Origin: UBA9653 sp014859835
Lineage (GTDB): Archaea; Thermoplasmatota; Thermoplasmata; UBA10834
DNA: 5,208 nucleotides
Reading direction: 5' to 3'
Assembly (NCBI GenBank): GCA_014859835.1
Contig: JACZKW010000054.1
Span: forward strand, 1 to 5,208
Positions 1 to 4,822 of the stretch are shown here, in pieces (position 1 is the first letter of the stretch; each line of letters starts with the position of its first letter). The notes under the pieces are model-generated. The model was not told where the DNA came from, made no database searches, and worked only from the letters and a program-made list of their open reading frames with translations. A program made the translations under genes and the position numbers.

Positions 1-614
1 GAGTTTACAATGCTCGTAAAGACAATGTAATAGGTGCCATCGGATGGGAGAAGGATGTCTTTCTGATATGCATAGGCGAAGACTGTCTGGGTGAATGGTT
101 CGAACTGAGTCTCGATGTAATAGTCAGCGTCTGGGCGGATCACGAATGCCCATCCCATGGCCCCATATCCTTCGGGGATGGTCAGATTACTGCTGTCGAT
201 GATGTTTTGAGCAATCTCATCAGGATTCGGTAGCCCTGGTCCGAGGAGTAGGATACACGGTTTAGCCAGCGCGCTGTGAACAGGCACTCCCACTTCGAAT
301 CGGAATTCCTCACCGCTTCGCCCTTCGAAGACATAGTACTTCGCTCCTGAGGGGTCGCACGGAGTCATGGCTGGCACTTCCCCATAGAATGCATATGAAG
401 TCACCAGATCGTCAATCCATTCAGCGTCCTCGTATGAATCTCCTCCCGTATCGAAGGCCGGTAGGTGAGCTAAGGAGTTCGAAGCCATCATGGGAAAAGC
501 AGAGATCGAAAGGAGTGATACAATAATGATCAATTTGGTCCTTCCGAATGATTGATGGAACGACAGACTCTCACCACTTCCAGAATACTCAATCGACAAG
601 CCATCGTATAACAT
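1..614 (-). CDS. Secreted or surface beta-rich protein, 3' end beyond the window
   Basis: I do not recognise this gene; it is an uncharacterised exported protein. The frame is open from ATG at 614 to the left edge (204 full codons), so the C-terminus is missing. A TAA codon lies directly upstream of the ATG, and a TATA-like box is centred 29 bp before it, which supports this start and a leaderless mRNA. The N-region is unusually long (about 27 residues, ending GRTK). A hydrophobic stretch follows at residues 28-43 (LIIIVSLLSISAF...), and signal cleavage is plausible around 45-50. The mature part alternates aromatic and hydrophobic residues like a beta-sandwich, with landmarks LLLGPGLP (about 122-129), EPFTQT (172-177) and DGTYYIVF (192-199), and cysteines at 86 and 120. 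This resembles PPC or GOLD-like exported domains only in general pattern. It is probably surface-attached through the missing C-terminus. Existence of the gene is well supported; its function is unknown. Confidence 0.85.
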   Translation of the reverse strand, partial: MLYDGLSIEYSGSGESLSFHQSFGRTKLIIIVSLLSISAFPMMASNSLAHLPAFDTGGDSYEDAEWIDDLVTSYAFYGEVPAMTPCDPSGAKYYVFEGRSGEEFRFEVGVPVHSALAKPCILLLGPGLPNPDEIAQNIIDSSNLTIPEGYGAMGWAFVIRPDADYYIETQFEPFTQTVFAYAYQKDILLPSDGTYYIVFTSIVN

Positions 615-915
615 TTATCGTCTAGAATTGCCGGGTGCTAATATGAATCCGCAATTACTGCAGCATGCTAAGCAGATGGAGAGCTCTATTTCGCAATTTC
701 GACACCGCATCGCCATTTCTCGATTTCCGAATCGCTCTCGAAGGCTTAATGGCTTCTCTCAGGGATTGGATCGAAAAAGACTTGAACCCACCAAAATGAT
801 TGGCTCGACCGATTTAGGTACATGATACCCGTTCTATCGCATCTTTGGGTGGCAATCGGAAAATGGCGCGCAAACCTTTTCACTTTTCTGATAGCTCACC
901 GGTTTGGCCCACGCG
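615..915. other. Intergenic region without a convincing gene
   Basis: About 300 bp lie between the stop of the zinc-ribbon gene and the start of the secreted protein gene, both on the minus strand. The end near 640 carries the TATA-like box. At 721-734 there is a small inverted repeat (CGATT, 4-nt loop, AATCG). Just past the stop codon of the zinc-ribbon gene, CAAACC (871-876) pairs with GGTTTG (901-906) across 24 nt; this could be a weak 3' UTR hairpin, but no clear T-run follows. The only frame is a plus-strand one of about 65 codons starting from TTG, with no promoter, no ribosome site and no protein-like features. Confidence 0.6.
639..647 (-). promoter_or_regulatory. TATA-like box for the secreted protein gene
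   Basis: On the minus strand the sequence reads TTCATATTA. Its centre is 29 bp upstream of the A of the ATG at 614. Archaeal TATA boxes lie about 25-30 bp before the transcription start, so initiation would fall at or within a few bases of the start codon. No Shine-Dalgarno is visible. This is inferred from spacing and composition only. Confidence 0.55.
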
Positions 916-1734
916 TCATGCGGTTTCTGCCAATGAGAATTGAGCAAGAGTGGTTTCCGTTGACTTGTGTATGATCCAGACAAGGCAGGTTACGGCCTCC
1001 GGCAACGAATCTTCCAGCTTGAACATGAGGTAATCCCCAACGCCGAGAGATTCGTTACGCTGCATTTCTGTTACCAGGAGTTTGACATCGCATGTGATTA
1101 GGCTCAATGTGCCAAGATCCTGTGTGAGCGTATAATCGCCGAATCCCTCAGCATCAATATTGTCCCAGCATACAAGTTCAATTCCATCGCTGAGGTATAC
1201 ATTCACTTCGCTCCAGGGAACCTCAATCAGAGCGTGCGTGCAGGTCACTCCGAAGCTTTGCAGAGCTTCAATATAATCCACATCGAAAGTGAGGAATTTT
1301 CCCGAATTGAACGGATCGTTTAGCAGATTGTCGGTGTTGTCTCCGATGCCGTTACTGTTCGCATCAGCCCACTCGGTCGGGTCGTTGGGAAAAGCGTCTC
1401 CATTGTCTCCGTATCCATCCTCATCGGTGTCCTTCCACTCTGTCGAGTCGTATGGGAAATCGTCTCCAATGTCGGCGTAGCCATCTCCGTCGTGGTCTCT
1501 TATCGAAGCATCCCAGGAAAGGTCAGAGCTGTAAAAGACGCCCAGAATGGAGCCTATCAGTATTGCCGGGGCAGCAATTGCGTGTATCAATATCAGCCAT
1601 CTGCGTCGCTTGGCATGAGTCTTTGGCACTGATGATGCGGGGACGATGCGATCCTCAGACGTCTGAATGCCGCCACAATCGCCGCAGAATTTCTTTACTT
1701 CTGGGTTCTCGGCCCCACACTTCGGACATTTCAT
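916..1734 (-). CDS. Zinc-ribbon, single-span membrane protein with calcium-type repeats
   Basis: This 272-residue protein is not assignable to a named gene, but its architecture is clear. Residues 3-20 form a zinc ribbon (CPKC-x10-CGDC, four cysteines at 3, 6, 17 and 20). A polar linker ends in KRRRW, and one membrane helix spans about 46-68. Arginines before the helix predict the zinc ribbon in the cytoplasm and the rest outside. Residues 80-135 are thrombospondin type 3-like, Asp-rich repeats of 22 residues with the end motif FP-x-D-x-TEW, probably binding calcium. Residues 145-272 form a beta-rich domain with cysteines at 165, 189, 215 and 250, possibly disulfide-bonded. Its VPWSEVNVYLSDG and GVGDY segments recall C-terminal parts of archaeal type IV pilin-like proteins (DUF1628 group); that is a recollection, not a search. 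The start is the only ATG before the zinc ribbon; the Shine-Dalgarno is weak. A role as envelope sensor or scaffold is inference. Confidence 0.9.
   Translation of the reverse strand: MKCPKCGAENPEVKKFCGDCGGIQTSEDRIVPASSVPKTHAKRRRWLILIHAIAAPAILIGSILGVFYSSDLSWDASIRDHDGDGYADIGDDFPYDSTEWKDTDEDGYGDNGDAFPNDPTEWADANSNGIGDNTDNLLNDPFNSGKFLTFDVDYIEALQSFGVTCTHALIEVPWSEVNVYLSDGIELVCWDNIDAEGFGDYTLTQDLGTLSLITCDVKLLVTEMQRNESLGVGDYLMFKLEDSLPEAVTCLVWIIHKSTETTLAQFSLAETA
1330..1497 (-). repeat. 22-residue calcium-type repeats inside the zinc-ribbon protein
   Basis: Two full units cover residues 80-101 and 102-123, and a third partial unit covers 124-135. Each begins with an Asp-rich loop (DHDGDGYAD, DTDEDGYGD, DANSNGIGD). 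The first two end in FPYDSTEW and FPNDPTEW. The 66-bp DNA period is diverged at base level, so the repeats are old and kept at protein level. Thrombospondin type 3 loops of this kind bind calcium and stiffen a stalk between membrane and distal domain; that role here is inferred. Confidence 0.85.
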
Positions 1735-1748
1735 GTCGTTCCACTCGA

Positions 1749-1774
1749 CCCTTCCCCTGATGCCCTTCCGCCCC
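1749..1774 (-). promoter_or_regulatory. G-quadruplex motif upstream of the zinc-ribbon gene
   Basis: The minus strand has four G-tracts, GGGG, GGG, GGGG and GGG, separated by 5, 5 and 2 bases. This satisfies the canonical G3+N1-7 pattern. The last tract ends 14 bases before the ATG at 1734, so in mRNA or coding-strand DNA it would lie where the 5' leader and ribosome site are expected. Whether it folds or regulates is not known. Confidence 0.5.
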
Positions 1775-1795
1775 TATGGCCTTTTCTCATAAGGG
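1772..1795. repeat. Imperfect inverted repeat plus repeated CCCCTATG
   Basis: On the plus strand CCCTATG (1772-1778) can pair with CATAAGGG (1788-1795), with one bulged base and a 9-base loop. The octamer CCCCTATG at 1771-1778 recurs exactly at 1808-1815, 37 bp away. Both copies lie in the divergent region between the zinc-ribbon gene and the small plus-strand gene. They could be half-sites for a regulator, but the elements are short and no TATA box is evident beside them for the minus gene. Confidence 0.35.
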
Positions 1796-1871
1796 ATTAG
1801 GTGCAAACCCCTATGACTTCTTTGAAGTGGCGACATGCGACTGCAAATGTAGAAGCGGTTTTCCATGAATG

Positions 1872-1880
1872 TTAATATTA
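1872..1880 (+). promoter_or_regulatory. TATA-like box for the small plus-strand gene
   Basis: The sequence TTAATATTA is centred 30 bp upstream of the ATG at 1906. The spacing implies transcription starting at or near the start codon, giving a leaderless mRNA, and indeed no Shine-Dalgarno precedes the ATG. It is the most AT-rich segment of this divergent intergenic region. Confidence 0.6.
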
Positions 1881-1905
1881 CCCCCAAGGGCTATACTCAA
1901 CATCC

Positions 1906-2121
1906 ATGTCGAATGGCTCAACCTCCGAGATCTCTGTAGAGAACCATCCTGCGGTCCGCCGCAAACCGAAAAAGGGTGGAGTGCCTCGTGTTGGATCTTG
2001 GGAGAATGTTATGACAGCAAGCAGACTCTCCAAACCAATATCATCAAAGGCATGGATTGTCATATTTCTCGTGATTCTGGCGGTTGTGGTATCGCTCAGC
2101 TTGATTTCCCAGTTATCTTGA
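1906..2121 (+). CDS. Small tail-anchored membrane protein (71 aa)
   Basis: I do not recognise this protein. The first 48 residues are polar and basic, with a cluster RRKPKKGG at 18-25. Residues about 49-68 are one strongly hydrophobic helix (WIVIFLVILAVVVSLSLI), followed by a very short tail. By the positive-inside rule the N-terminus should be cytoplasmic and the protein tail-anchored. The well-placed TATA-like box and the hairpin plus T-run just after the stop support a real single-gene transcription unit. It is the only plus-strand gene here. Size and topology resemble archaeal Sec61-beta (SecG), but I do not see the conserved Gly-rich, RYF-type segment before the helix, so I do not assign that name. 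A 104-codon frame overlaps on the other strand (1878-2192) but lacks comparable features. Main uncertainty: short length. Confidence 0.6.
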   Translation: MSNGSTSEISVENHPAVRRKPKKGGVPRVGSWENVMTASRLSKPISSKAWIVIFLVILAVVVSLSLISQLS

Positions 2122-2136
2122 GAAGGGGACGCTGGA

Positions 2137-2159
2137 TGCGGCCACCGGGCCGCGAACCC
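2137..2159 (-). other. tRNA-Gly 3'-end-like fragment
   Basis: Ungapped comparison with 3366-3388, the discriminator, acceptor 3' strand and part of the T-arm of the tRNA-Gly gene in this window, gives 18 identical bases of 23. These comprise seven identical bases, one mismatch, CCGGG, four mismatches, then GAACCC. Read on the minus strand it keeps GGGTTC and the acceptor strand, but its T-loop is broken (TTCGCGG) and no matching 5' half or anticodon arm follows. It is not a functional tRNA. It could be a decayed tRNA copy or attachment-site remnant, or chance similarity of a GC-rich hairpin. Confidence 0.35.
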
Positions 2160-2182
2160 AGAGCGAGTCAGGAGTCCTTTTT
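2138..2182 (+). terminator. Putative terminator: GC-rich hairpin and downstream T-run
   Basis: A perfect 6-bp stem GCGGCC/GGCCGC with a 4-base loop (2138-2153) begins 16 bases after the stop of the small membrane protein gene, and a run of five T (2178-2182) follows 24 bases later. The T-run is the element expected to matter in archaeal termination. The hairpin is separated from it, so this is not a classical intrinsic terminator. The same bases resemble the 3' end of tRNA-Gly, which may be the real origin of the hairpin. Confidence 0.4.
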
Positions 2183-2248
2183 CTGATTTCAATCAAAGCG
2201 GCTAGTGGCGGGCTCAGTGGGTATCGTCATTTGAGCATGCCAGCATTC

Positions 2249-2287
2249 CACGAGTTCGGCTCAATCATGGAGTATACTGCACTCGTG
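2249..2287. repeat. 7-bp inverted repeat in the convergent gap
   Basis: CACGAGT (2249-2255) and ACTCGTG (2281-2287) are perfect inverted copies with a 25-base loop that contains the palindrome AGTATACT (2271-2278). The element lies about 70 bp past the stop codon of the five-span membrane protein gene, between two convergent genes, so it may form a 3' UTR stem-loop on that transcript. No strong T-run accompanies it. The remainder of 2183-2355 shows nothing else I can name. Confidence 0.4.
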
Positions 2288-2355
2288 ACAGACCATTTCT
2301 GCTTTCTCAACTATGATTGACCCTGAGGGAATGAGGACCCTTTTCGTCTCCTGTC

Positions 2356-3180
2356 TCATGAGCTGAACACATAGATCATCGTCAGAATGCCGCACGCCAA
2401 GGCAATCGCAGTCACGACTGCGGCTACCTTCACCAACGACAGGGAGGTGTTTCCTATCCGGATCACGGCTTCCCCCTCTTCCTCCCGCGCGATGGTGAAT
2501 AATCCGACCCAGAAGCATAGGGTTACGAGTACACCTGGGAACAAAGACAACACTTCGAAGTAGATATCCCCGTCGAAGACCGTCGGGCGGAGGTAGGGGA
2601 CAACTGACAATGCAGTCGCGCTGATTCCTCCCGCAGCGCCTAACCCCTTGTACAGCAAACCTCCGTAGCCCCACCTGTAGTCGCTGAAGGCGAAGTAGGC
2701 CAGAATAGCCGTCAGAGCTGCCAGAATAGCCGTCTCTGCGACCATCTTCAGGATGGAGGAGTCGTTGAGAGCATGCGTATAGTAATCGATTGTGGCCATT
2801 CCCTCAGGAAGGGTCCCTAGAAAGGTAACCCGCAGGTAGTATCGTCCATCGACTGGGCATTCAAATGAACCGGCATTCTGAGTCCCTGACAGGTTCAGTC
2901 TCTCGTCGATTTTGATGTCCAGCGGGTCGGTTCCATCAACGGTGTAGATGACGAACCAGCACGCTTCACTTGCCTCGTATTCATAGTAGATTGAATCGCC
3001 TGCATCCAGCTCATATATCGCGAGCATCATCTTCTGGTCGTCCGATGTACTTGCCTCGCCTCTCCCCTGGTAGTAGTCCGAGACGACCCTCCATTCCAAG
3101 AGATTCGCCACCACGAACATCGATATGCAGACAGCTGTAACCAACAAGAATACACGCCGAGTGCCTTTGTCAACGGGCAT
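2356..3180 (-). CDS. Five-span membrane protein with exported GOLD-like domain
   Basis: I do not recognise the family; this is an uncharacterised 274-residue membrane protein. From the chosen start (MPVDKGTRR) a first helix spans about 10-29. Residues 30-143 form an exported beta-rich domain with the pattern LDAGDSIYYEYEAS ... CWFVIY ... GSFECPVDGRYYLRVTF, like an emp24/GOLD-type or carbohydrate-binding-like sandwich; cysteines 74 and 108 could pair. Four further helices lie at about 144-166, 173-197, 207-230 and 249-271. The basic N-terminus predicts N-in topology. The frame also allows ATG at 3219, but 3180 is preferred: GGGAG lies 8 bases before it, and the 3219 ATG overlaps a TATA-like box whose spacing suits a transcript starting near 3193. 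Helix 2 contains a 21-bp tandem duplication. Transcription is probably separate from the upstream tRNA. The GOLD-like label is pattern-based; transport, sensing and anchoring all remain possible. Confidence 0.87.
   Translation of the reverse strand: MPVDKGTRRVFLLVTAVCISMFVVANLLEWRVVSDYYQGRGEASTSDDQKMMLAIYELDAGDSIYYEYEASEACWFVIYTVDGTDPLDIKIDERLNLSGTQNAGSFECPVDGRYYLRVTFLGTLPEGMATIDYYTHALNDSSILKMVAETAILAALTAILAYFAFSDYRWGYGGLLYKGLGAAGGISATALSVVPYLRPTVFDGDIYFEVLSLFPGVLVTLCFWVGLFTIAREEEGEAVIRIGNTSLSLVKVAAVVTAIALACGILTMIYVFSS
2699..2734 (-). repeat. 21-bp-period tandem duplication within membrane helix 2
   Basis: The 15-base word GCCAGAATAGCCGTC occurs identically at 2699-2713 and 2720-2734. It encodes two in-frame copies of TAILA seven residues apart (TAILAAL-TAILAYF, residues 150-163) in the second predicted helix. 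Exact DNA identity of both copies suggests a recent in-frame duplication of two helical turns. Confidence 0.7.
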
Positions 3181-3194
3181 TGCTCCATCTCCCA

Positions 3195-3207
3195 AGTCTC
3201 GGAGACT
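3195..3207. promoter_or_regulatory. Perfect 6-bp dyad near the predicted transcription start
   Basis: AGTCTC-G-GAGACT is a perfect inverted repeat with one central base. It lies between the TATA-like box (3216-3225) and the ATG at 3180, at or just before the expected transcription start of the five-span protein gene. A repressor bound here would block RNA polymerase; no regulator gene is visible in the window. Confidence 0.4.
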
Positions 3208-3215
3208 GCATTTGC

Positions 3216-3225
3216 CCATATATCA
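3216..3225 (-). promoter_or_regulatory. TATA-like box for the five-span membrane protein gene
   Basis: Minus strand TGATATATGG, centred about 41 bp before the ATG at 3180. A start about 27 bp downstream gives a leader of roughly a dozen bases that still contains the GGGAG ribosome site. This spacing is a main reason to prefer the 3180 start over the ATG at 3219. Confidence 0.5.
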
Positions 3226-3330
3226 CGGTTCTCGTGCACCTGCCTCTGCCGAAGTCCTTCTCTGAAGGTTGAGATTCTCAGCGCCTTTGACGAGTCTGTG
3301 ACTTGTCCGAGTGCAAGAAACCTTTAATTG

Positions 3331-3341
3331 AAAACGAAAAA
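3331..3341 (-). terminator. T-run terminator after tRNA-Gly
   Basis: On the minus strand TTTTT, CG and TTTT (bases 3341 down to 3331) lie 25 bases beyond the tRNA 3' end. Oligo-T tracts without a needed hairpin end transcription in archaea, so this is the probable end of the tRNA transcript, separating it from the membrane protein gene further on. Confidence 0.6.
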
Positions 3342-3365
3342 TATTTGTCTGGCTACGCATAGGAG

Positions 3366-3439
3366 TGCGGCCGCCGGGATTTGAACCCGAGTTTTGAGCT
3401 TGGCAAGCTCAAGTGATAACCAGACTACACTACGGCCGC
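3366..3439 (-). tRNA. tRNA-Gly, anticodon GCC
   Basis: All cloverleaf parts are seen on the minus strand. There is a perfect 7-bp acceptor stem (GCGGCCG/CGGCCGC), TA at positions 8-9, a D-arm with GG in its loop, and an anticodon stem TGAGC/GCTCA enclosing loop TTGCCAA with anticodon GCC. The variable region is AAAC and the T-arm has loop TTCAAAT. The discriminator base is A. CCA is not encoded, so it must be added by the CCA-adding enzyme. No intron is present. The anticodon reads GGC and GGU. It follows folC by about 60 bp but has its own TATA-like box. Confidence 0.97.
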
Positions 3440-3472
3440 ATACTGGTTGTACGCCTCAATACACAGGGCCCA

Positions 3473-3480
3473 TTTATATC
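3473..3480 (-). promoter_or_regulatory. TATA box for tRNA-Gly
   Basis: Minus strand GATATAAA, a good archaeal TATA match, lies between the folC stop codon and the tRNA. Its centre is about 37 bp before the mature 5' end, so transcription would begin around 3449 and leave a leader of about 10 bases for RNase P to remove. Confidence 0.65.
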
Positions 3481-3497
3481 TTGTGCGGAGTCTAGCT

Positions 3498-4796
3498 CTA
3501 TTCACGTACATTCTTTTCCTTCCACTGGATAGCTTCTCCGACCAGGTAAAGGGACCCTATCACGCAGACCCCTTTCCCAAGAGTGCTCTCCAAAGCCATC
3601 TCAATCCCTCGTGAGGAAGTCATCGAAACGGATGAATGACCTTTGAACTCCTCCTTCACTATTTCATACAGGGTATCTGCAGGTAATGCTCGTTTGTTGT
3701 TCACTTGGGTGGCTATTATCTTTGATGCGTGAGGGGCCATGGTCCGAACGATCTCCCTCGCGTCCTTGTCATTCATACAGCCGACCACGAAAGTCATCGG
3801 TAGTGTACCAAGCGCTTCCAGAGTTAAAATTGCCATCCGCACGCCATCAGGATTATGGCCTCCATCGAAGATCAAGAGTGGTTCTCGTTGCACAATCTGC
3901 ATTCTCCCTGGCCATCTGGCATTTGTCAATCCCTTGCGGATCTCCTCCTCCGTTATGTTGTCTCCCTTTTCTGTCAGACATTCCAGGCAGGCGATTGCTG
4001 CAGCGGCGTTCTCCGCCTGATATCCCCCGATCAGAACAGTTTCGAGACCCATCATCTCTCCCTTGCCCGAGTAATTGAATGATGTTCCAGATAATGTCTG
4101 TCTGATGCAATCGACGGAGAAATCCAGCTCGATCCTTACTAATGGCACTTCGAACTCATCGCACTTCTTGCCGAAGATACCAAGTATGGCTGGGTCCCGC
4201 TCACAAGTCACGACCGGCGCTCCTCTCTTGATTATCCCTGCCTTCTCAAATGCGATTTCAGGGATCGTGCGGCCAAGGTAGTCTGTGTGCTCCAACCCTA
4301 TCCTTGTTATGACTGACACGTCCGGTTCGATCACATTAGTGGCGTCGAGCCTTCCCCCCATGCCTACTTCCGCAACGACAATATCTACATGCTCCTCGGC
4401 GAAGTATCTGAATGCGAGCCCTGTCGTGAATTCAAAGAACGTCAACTGCTTTTCCGTGCCTTCCTTTGCCATTGACACCATTTCGCTACGGAGCTCTTCT
4501 CCGATTCTGACGACGGCCTCCTCTGGGATGTCCTGACCATCGACCTTGATCCGCTCACGGAAATCGACTAGATGAGGCGATGTGTATAGCCCGACTCTGA
4601 AACCGTGTGCGTTGAGGACATCAGCTAAGAAAGTGCAGACCGATCCTTTGCCATTGGTCCCAGTTACATGTATGGACCGGAACTCGTGGTGGGGATTCCC
4701 TATCCTGTCCAGGAACTCCCTCATGTTGTCCAATCCTAGTTTTATGCCGAACCTCTCAAGATTGAACATCCAGTCTACTAGGTCGGTGTAGCTCAT
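3498..4796 (-). CDS. folC: Folylpolyglutamate synthase / dihydrofolate synthase
   Basis: This is a Mur-ligase-type enzyme that adds glutamate to dihydropteroate and/or to tetrahydrofolate with ATP, in the cytoplasm. At 432 residues it is full length for FolC. Motifs in order: GIKLGL at 17-22, the P-loop TGTNGKGS at 45-52, TSPHLVDFRERI at 72-83 (the pterin/folate loop region), AEVGMGGRLDATNV at 142-155, GLEHTDYLG at 167-175 with the metal-binding histidine, EKAGIIK at 184-190 with the lysine expected to be carbamylated, WPGRMQ at 295-300 opening the C-terminal domain, and DGGHNPDG at 311-318. The last is usually DGAHNPDG; Ala to Gly is conservative. The ATG at 4796 gives the usual FolC N-terminus, and AGGTG lies 16 bases before it. 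It follows the asparagine synthase-like gene by 25 bp, so an operon is likely. Whether it has both activities, or acts on another pterin, cannot be told from sequence. Confidence 0.95.
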   Translation of the reverse strand: MSYTDLVDWMFNLERFGIKLGLDNMREFLDRIGNPHHEFRSIHVTGTNGKGSVCTFLADVLNAHGFRVGLYTSPHLVDFRERIKVDGQDIPEEAVVRIGEELRSEMVSMAKEGTEKQLTFFEFTTGLAFRYFAEEHVDIVVAEVGMGGRLDATNVIEPDVSVITRIGLEHTDYLGRTIPEIAFEKAGIIKRGAPVVTCERDPAILGIFGKKCDEFEVPLVRIELDFSVDCIRQTLSGTSFNYSGKGEMMGLETVLIGGYQAENAAAAIACLECLTEKGDNITEEEIRKGLTNARWPGRMQIVQREPLLIFDGGHNPDGVRMAILTLEALGTLPMTFVVGCMNDKDAREIVRTMAPHASKIIATQVNNKRALPADTLYEIVKEEFKGHSSVSMTSSRGIEMALESTLGKGVCVIGSLYLVGEAIQWKEKNVRE

Positions 4797-4801
4797 GACG
4801 A

Positions 4802-4817
4802 AGGTGCAAATCCACCT
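4802..4817 (-). promoter_or_regulatory. Hairpin covering the folC Shine-Dalgarno
   Basis: On the minus strand AGGTG (4817-4813) pairs perfectly with CACCT (4806-4802) around a 6-base loop. AGGTG matches the core of the archaeal Shine-Dalgarno GGAGGTGA and is the only good match before the folC ATG. The whole hairpin fits in the 25-bp gap after the upstream stop codon. Translation of the upstream gene could open it, coupling the two genes; that is inference. Confidence 0.45.
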
Positions 4818-4822
4818 GCATA

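Noticed and set aside
779..792. T-arm-like word (minus strand GGTGGGTTCAAGTC)
   Set aside because: The flanks do not form a T-stem or acceptor stem, and no anticodon arm is present, so it is a chance match.
628..825. Plus-strand open frame of 65 codons in the intergenic region
   Set aside because: It begins with TTG, has no TATA box or ribosome site, shows a low-complexity basic composition, and overlaps the promoter of the divergent secreted protein gene.
1289..1760. Plus-strand frames antisense to the zinc-ribbon gene
   Set aside because: The minus frame has a zinc ribbon, a membrane helix and 22-residue repeats; the plus frames are shadows of these repeats.
1878..2192. Minus-strand frame of 104 codons opposite the small membrane protein
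   Set aside because: No promoter or Shine-Dalgarno, no recognisable domain or membrane segment, and it runs through the terminator-like hairpin. The plus frame has a clear helix and a spaced TATA box.
2137..2210. A second tRNA gene at the tRNA-Gly-like fragment
   Set aside because: The T-loop lacks the conserved adenine, no anticodon stem-loop or D-arm follows, and no 5' acceptor strand is found at the right distance.
2261..2674. Minus-strand frame of 137 codons overlapping the five-span gene
   Set aside because: It is an offset frame of the five-span gene, Arg- and Cys-rich without structure, typical of a shadow frame.
3181..3219. Upstream ATG at 3219 for the five-span gene
   Set aside because: It overlaps the TATA-like box, no AT-rich box lies about 28 bp before it, and the ATG at 3180 has a Shine-Dalgarno at suitable spacing.
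3686..4536. Several plus-strand frames opposite folC
   Set aside because: folC is full length with all family motifs on the minus strand; the others are antisense shadows.
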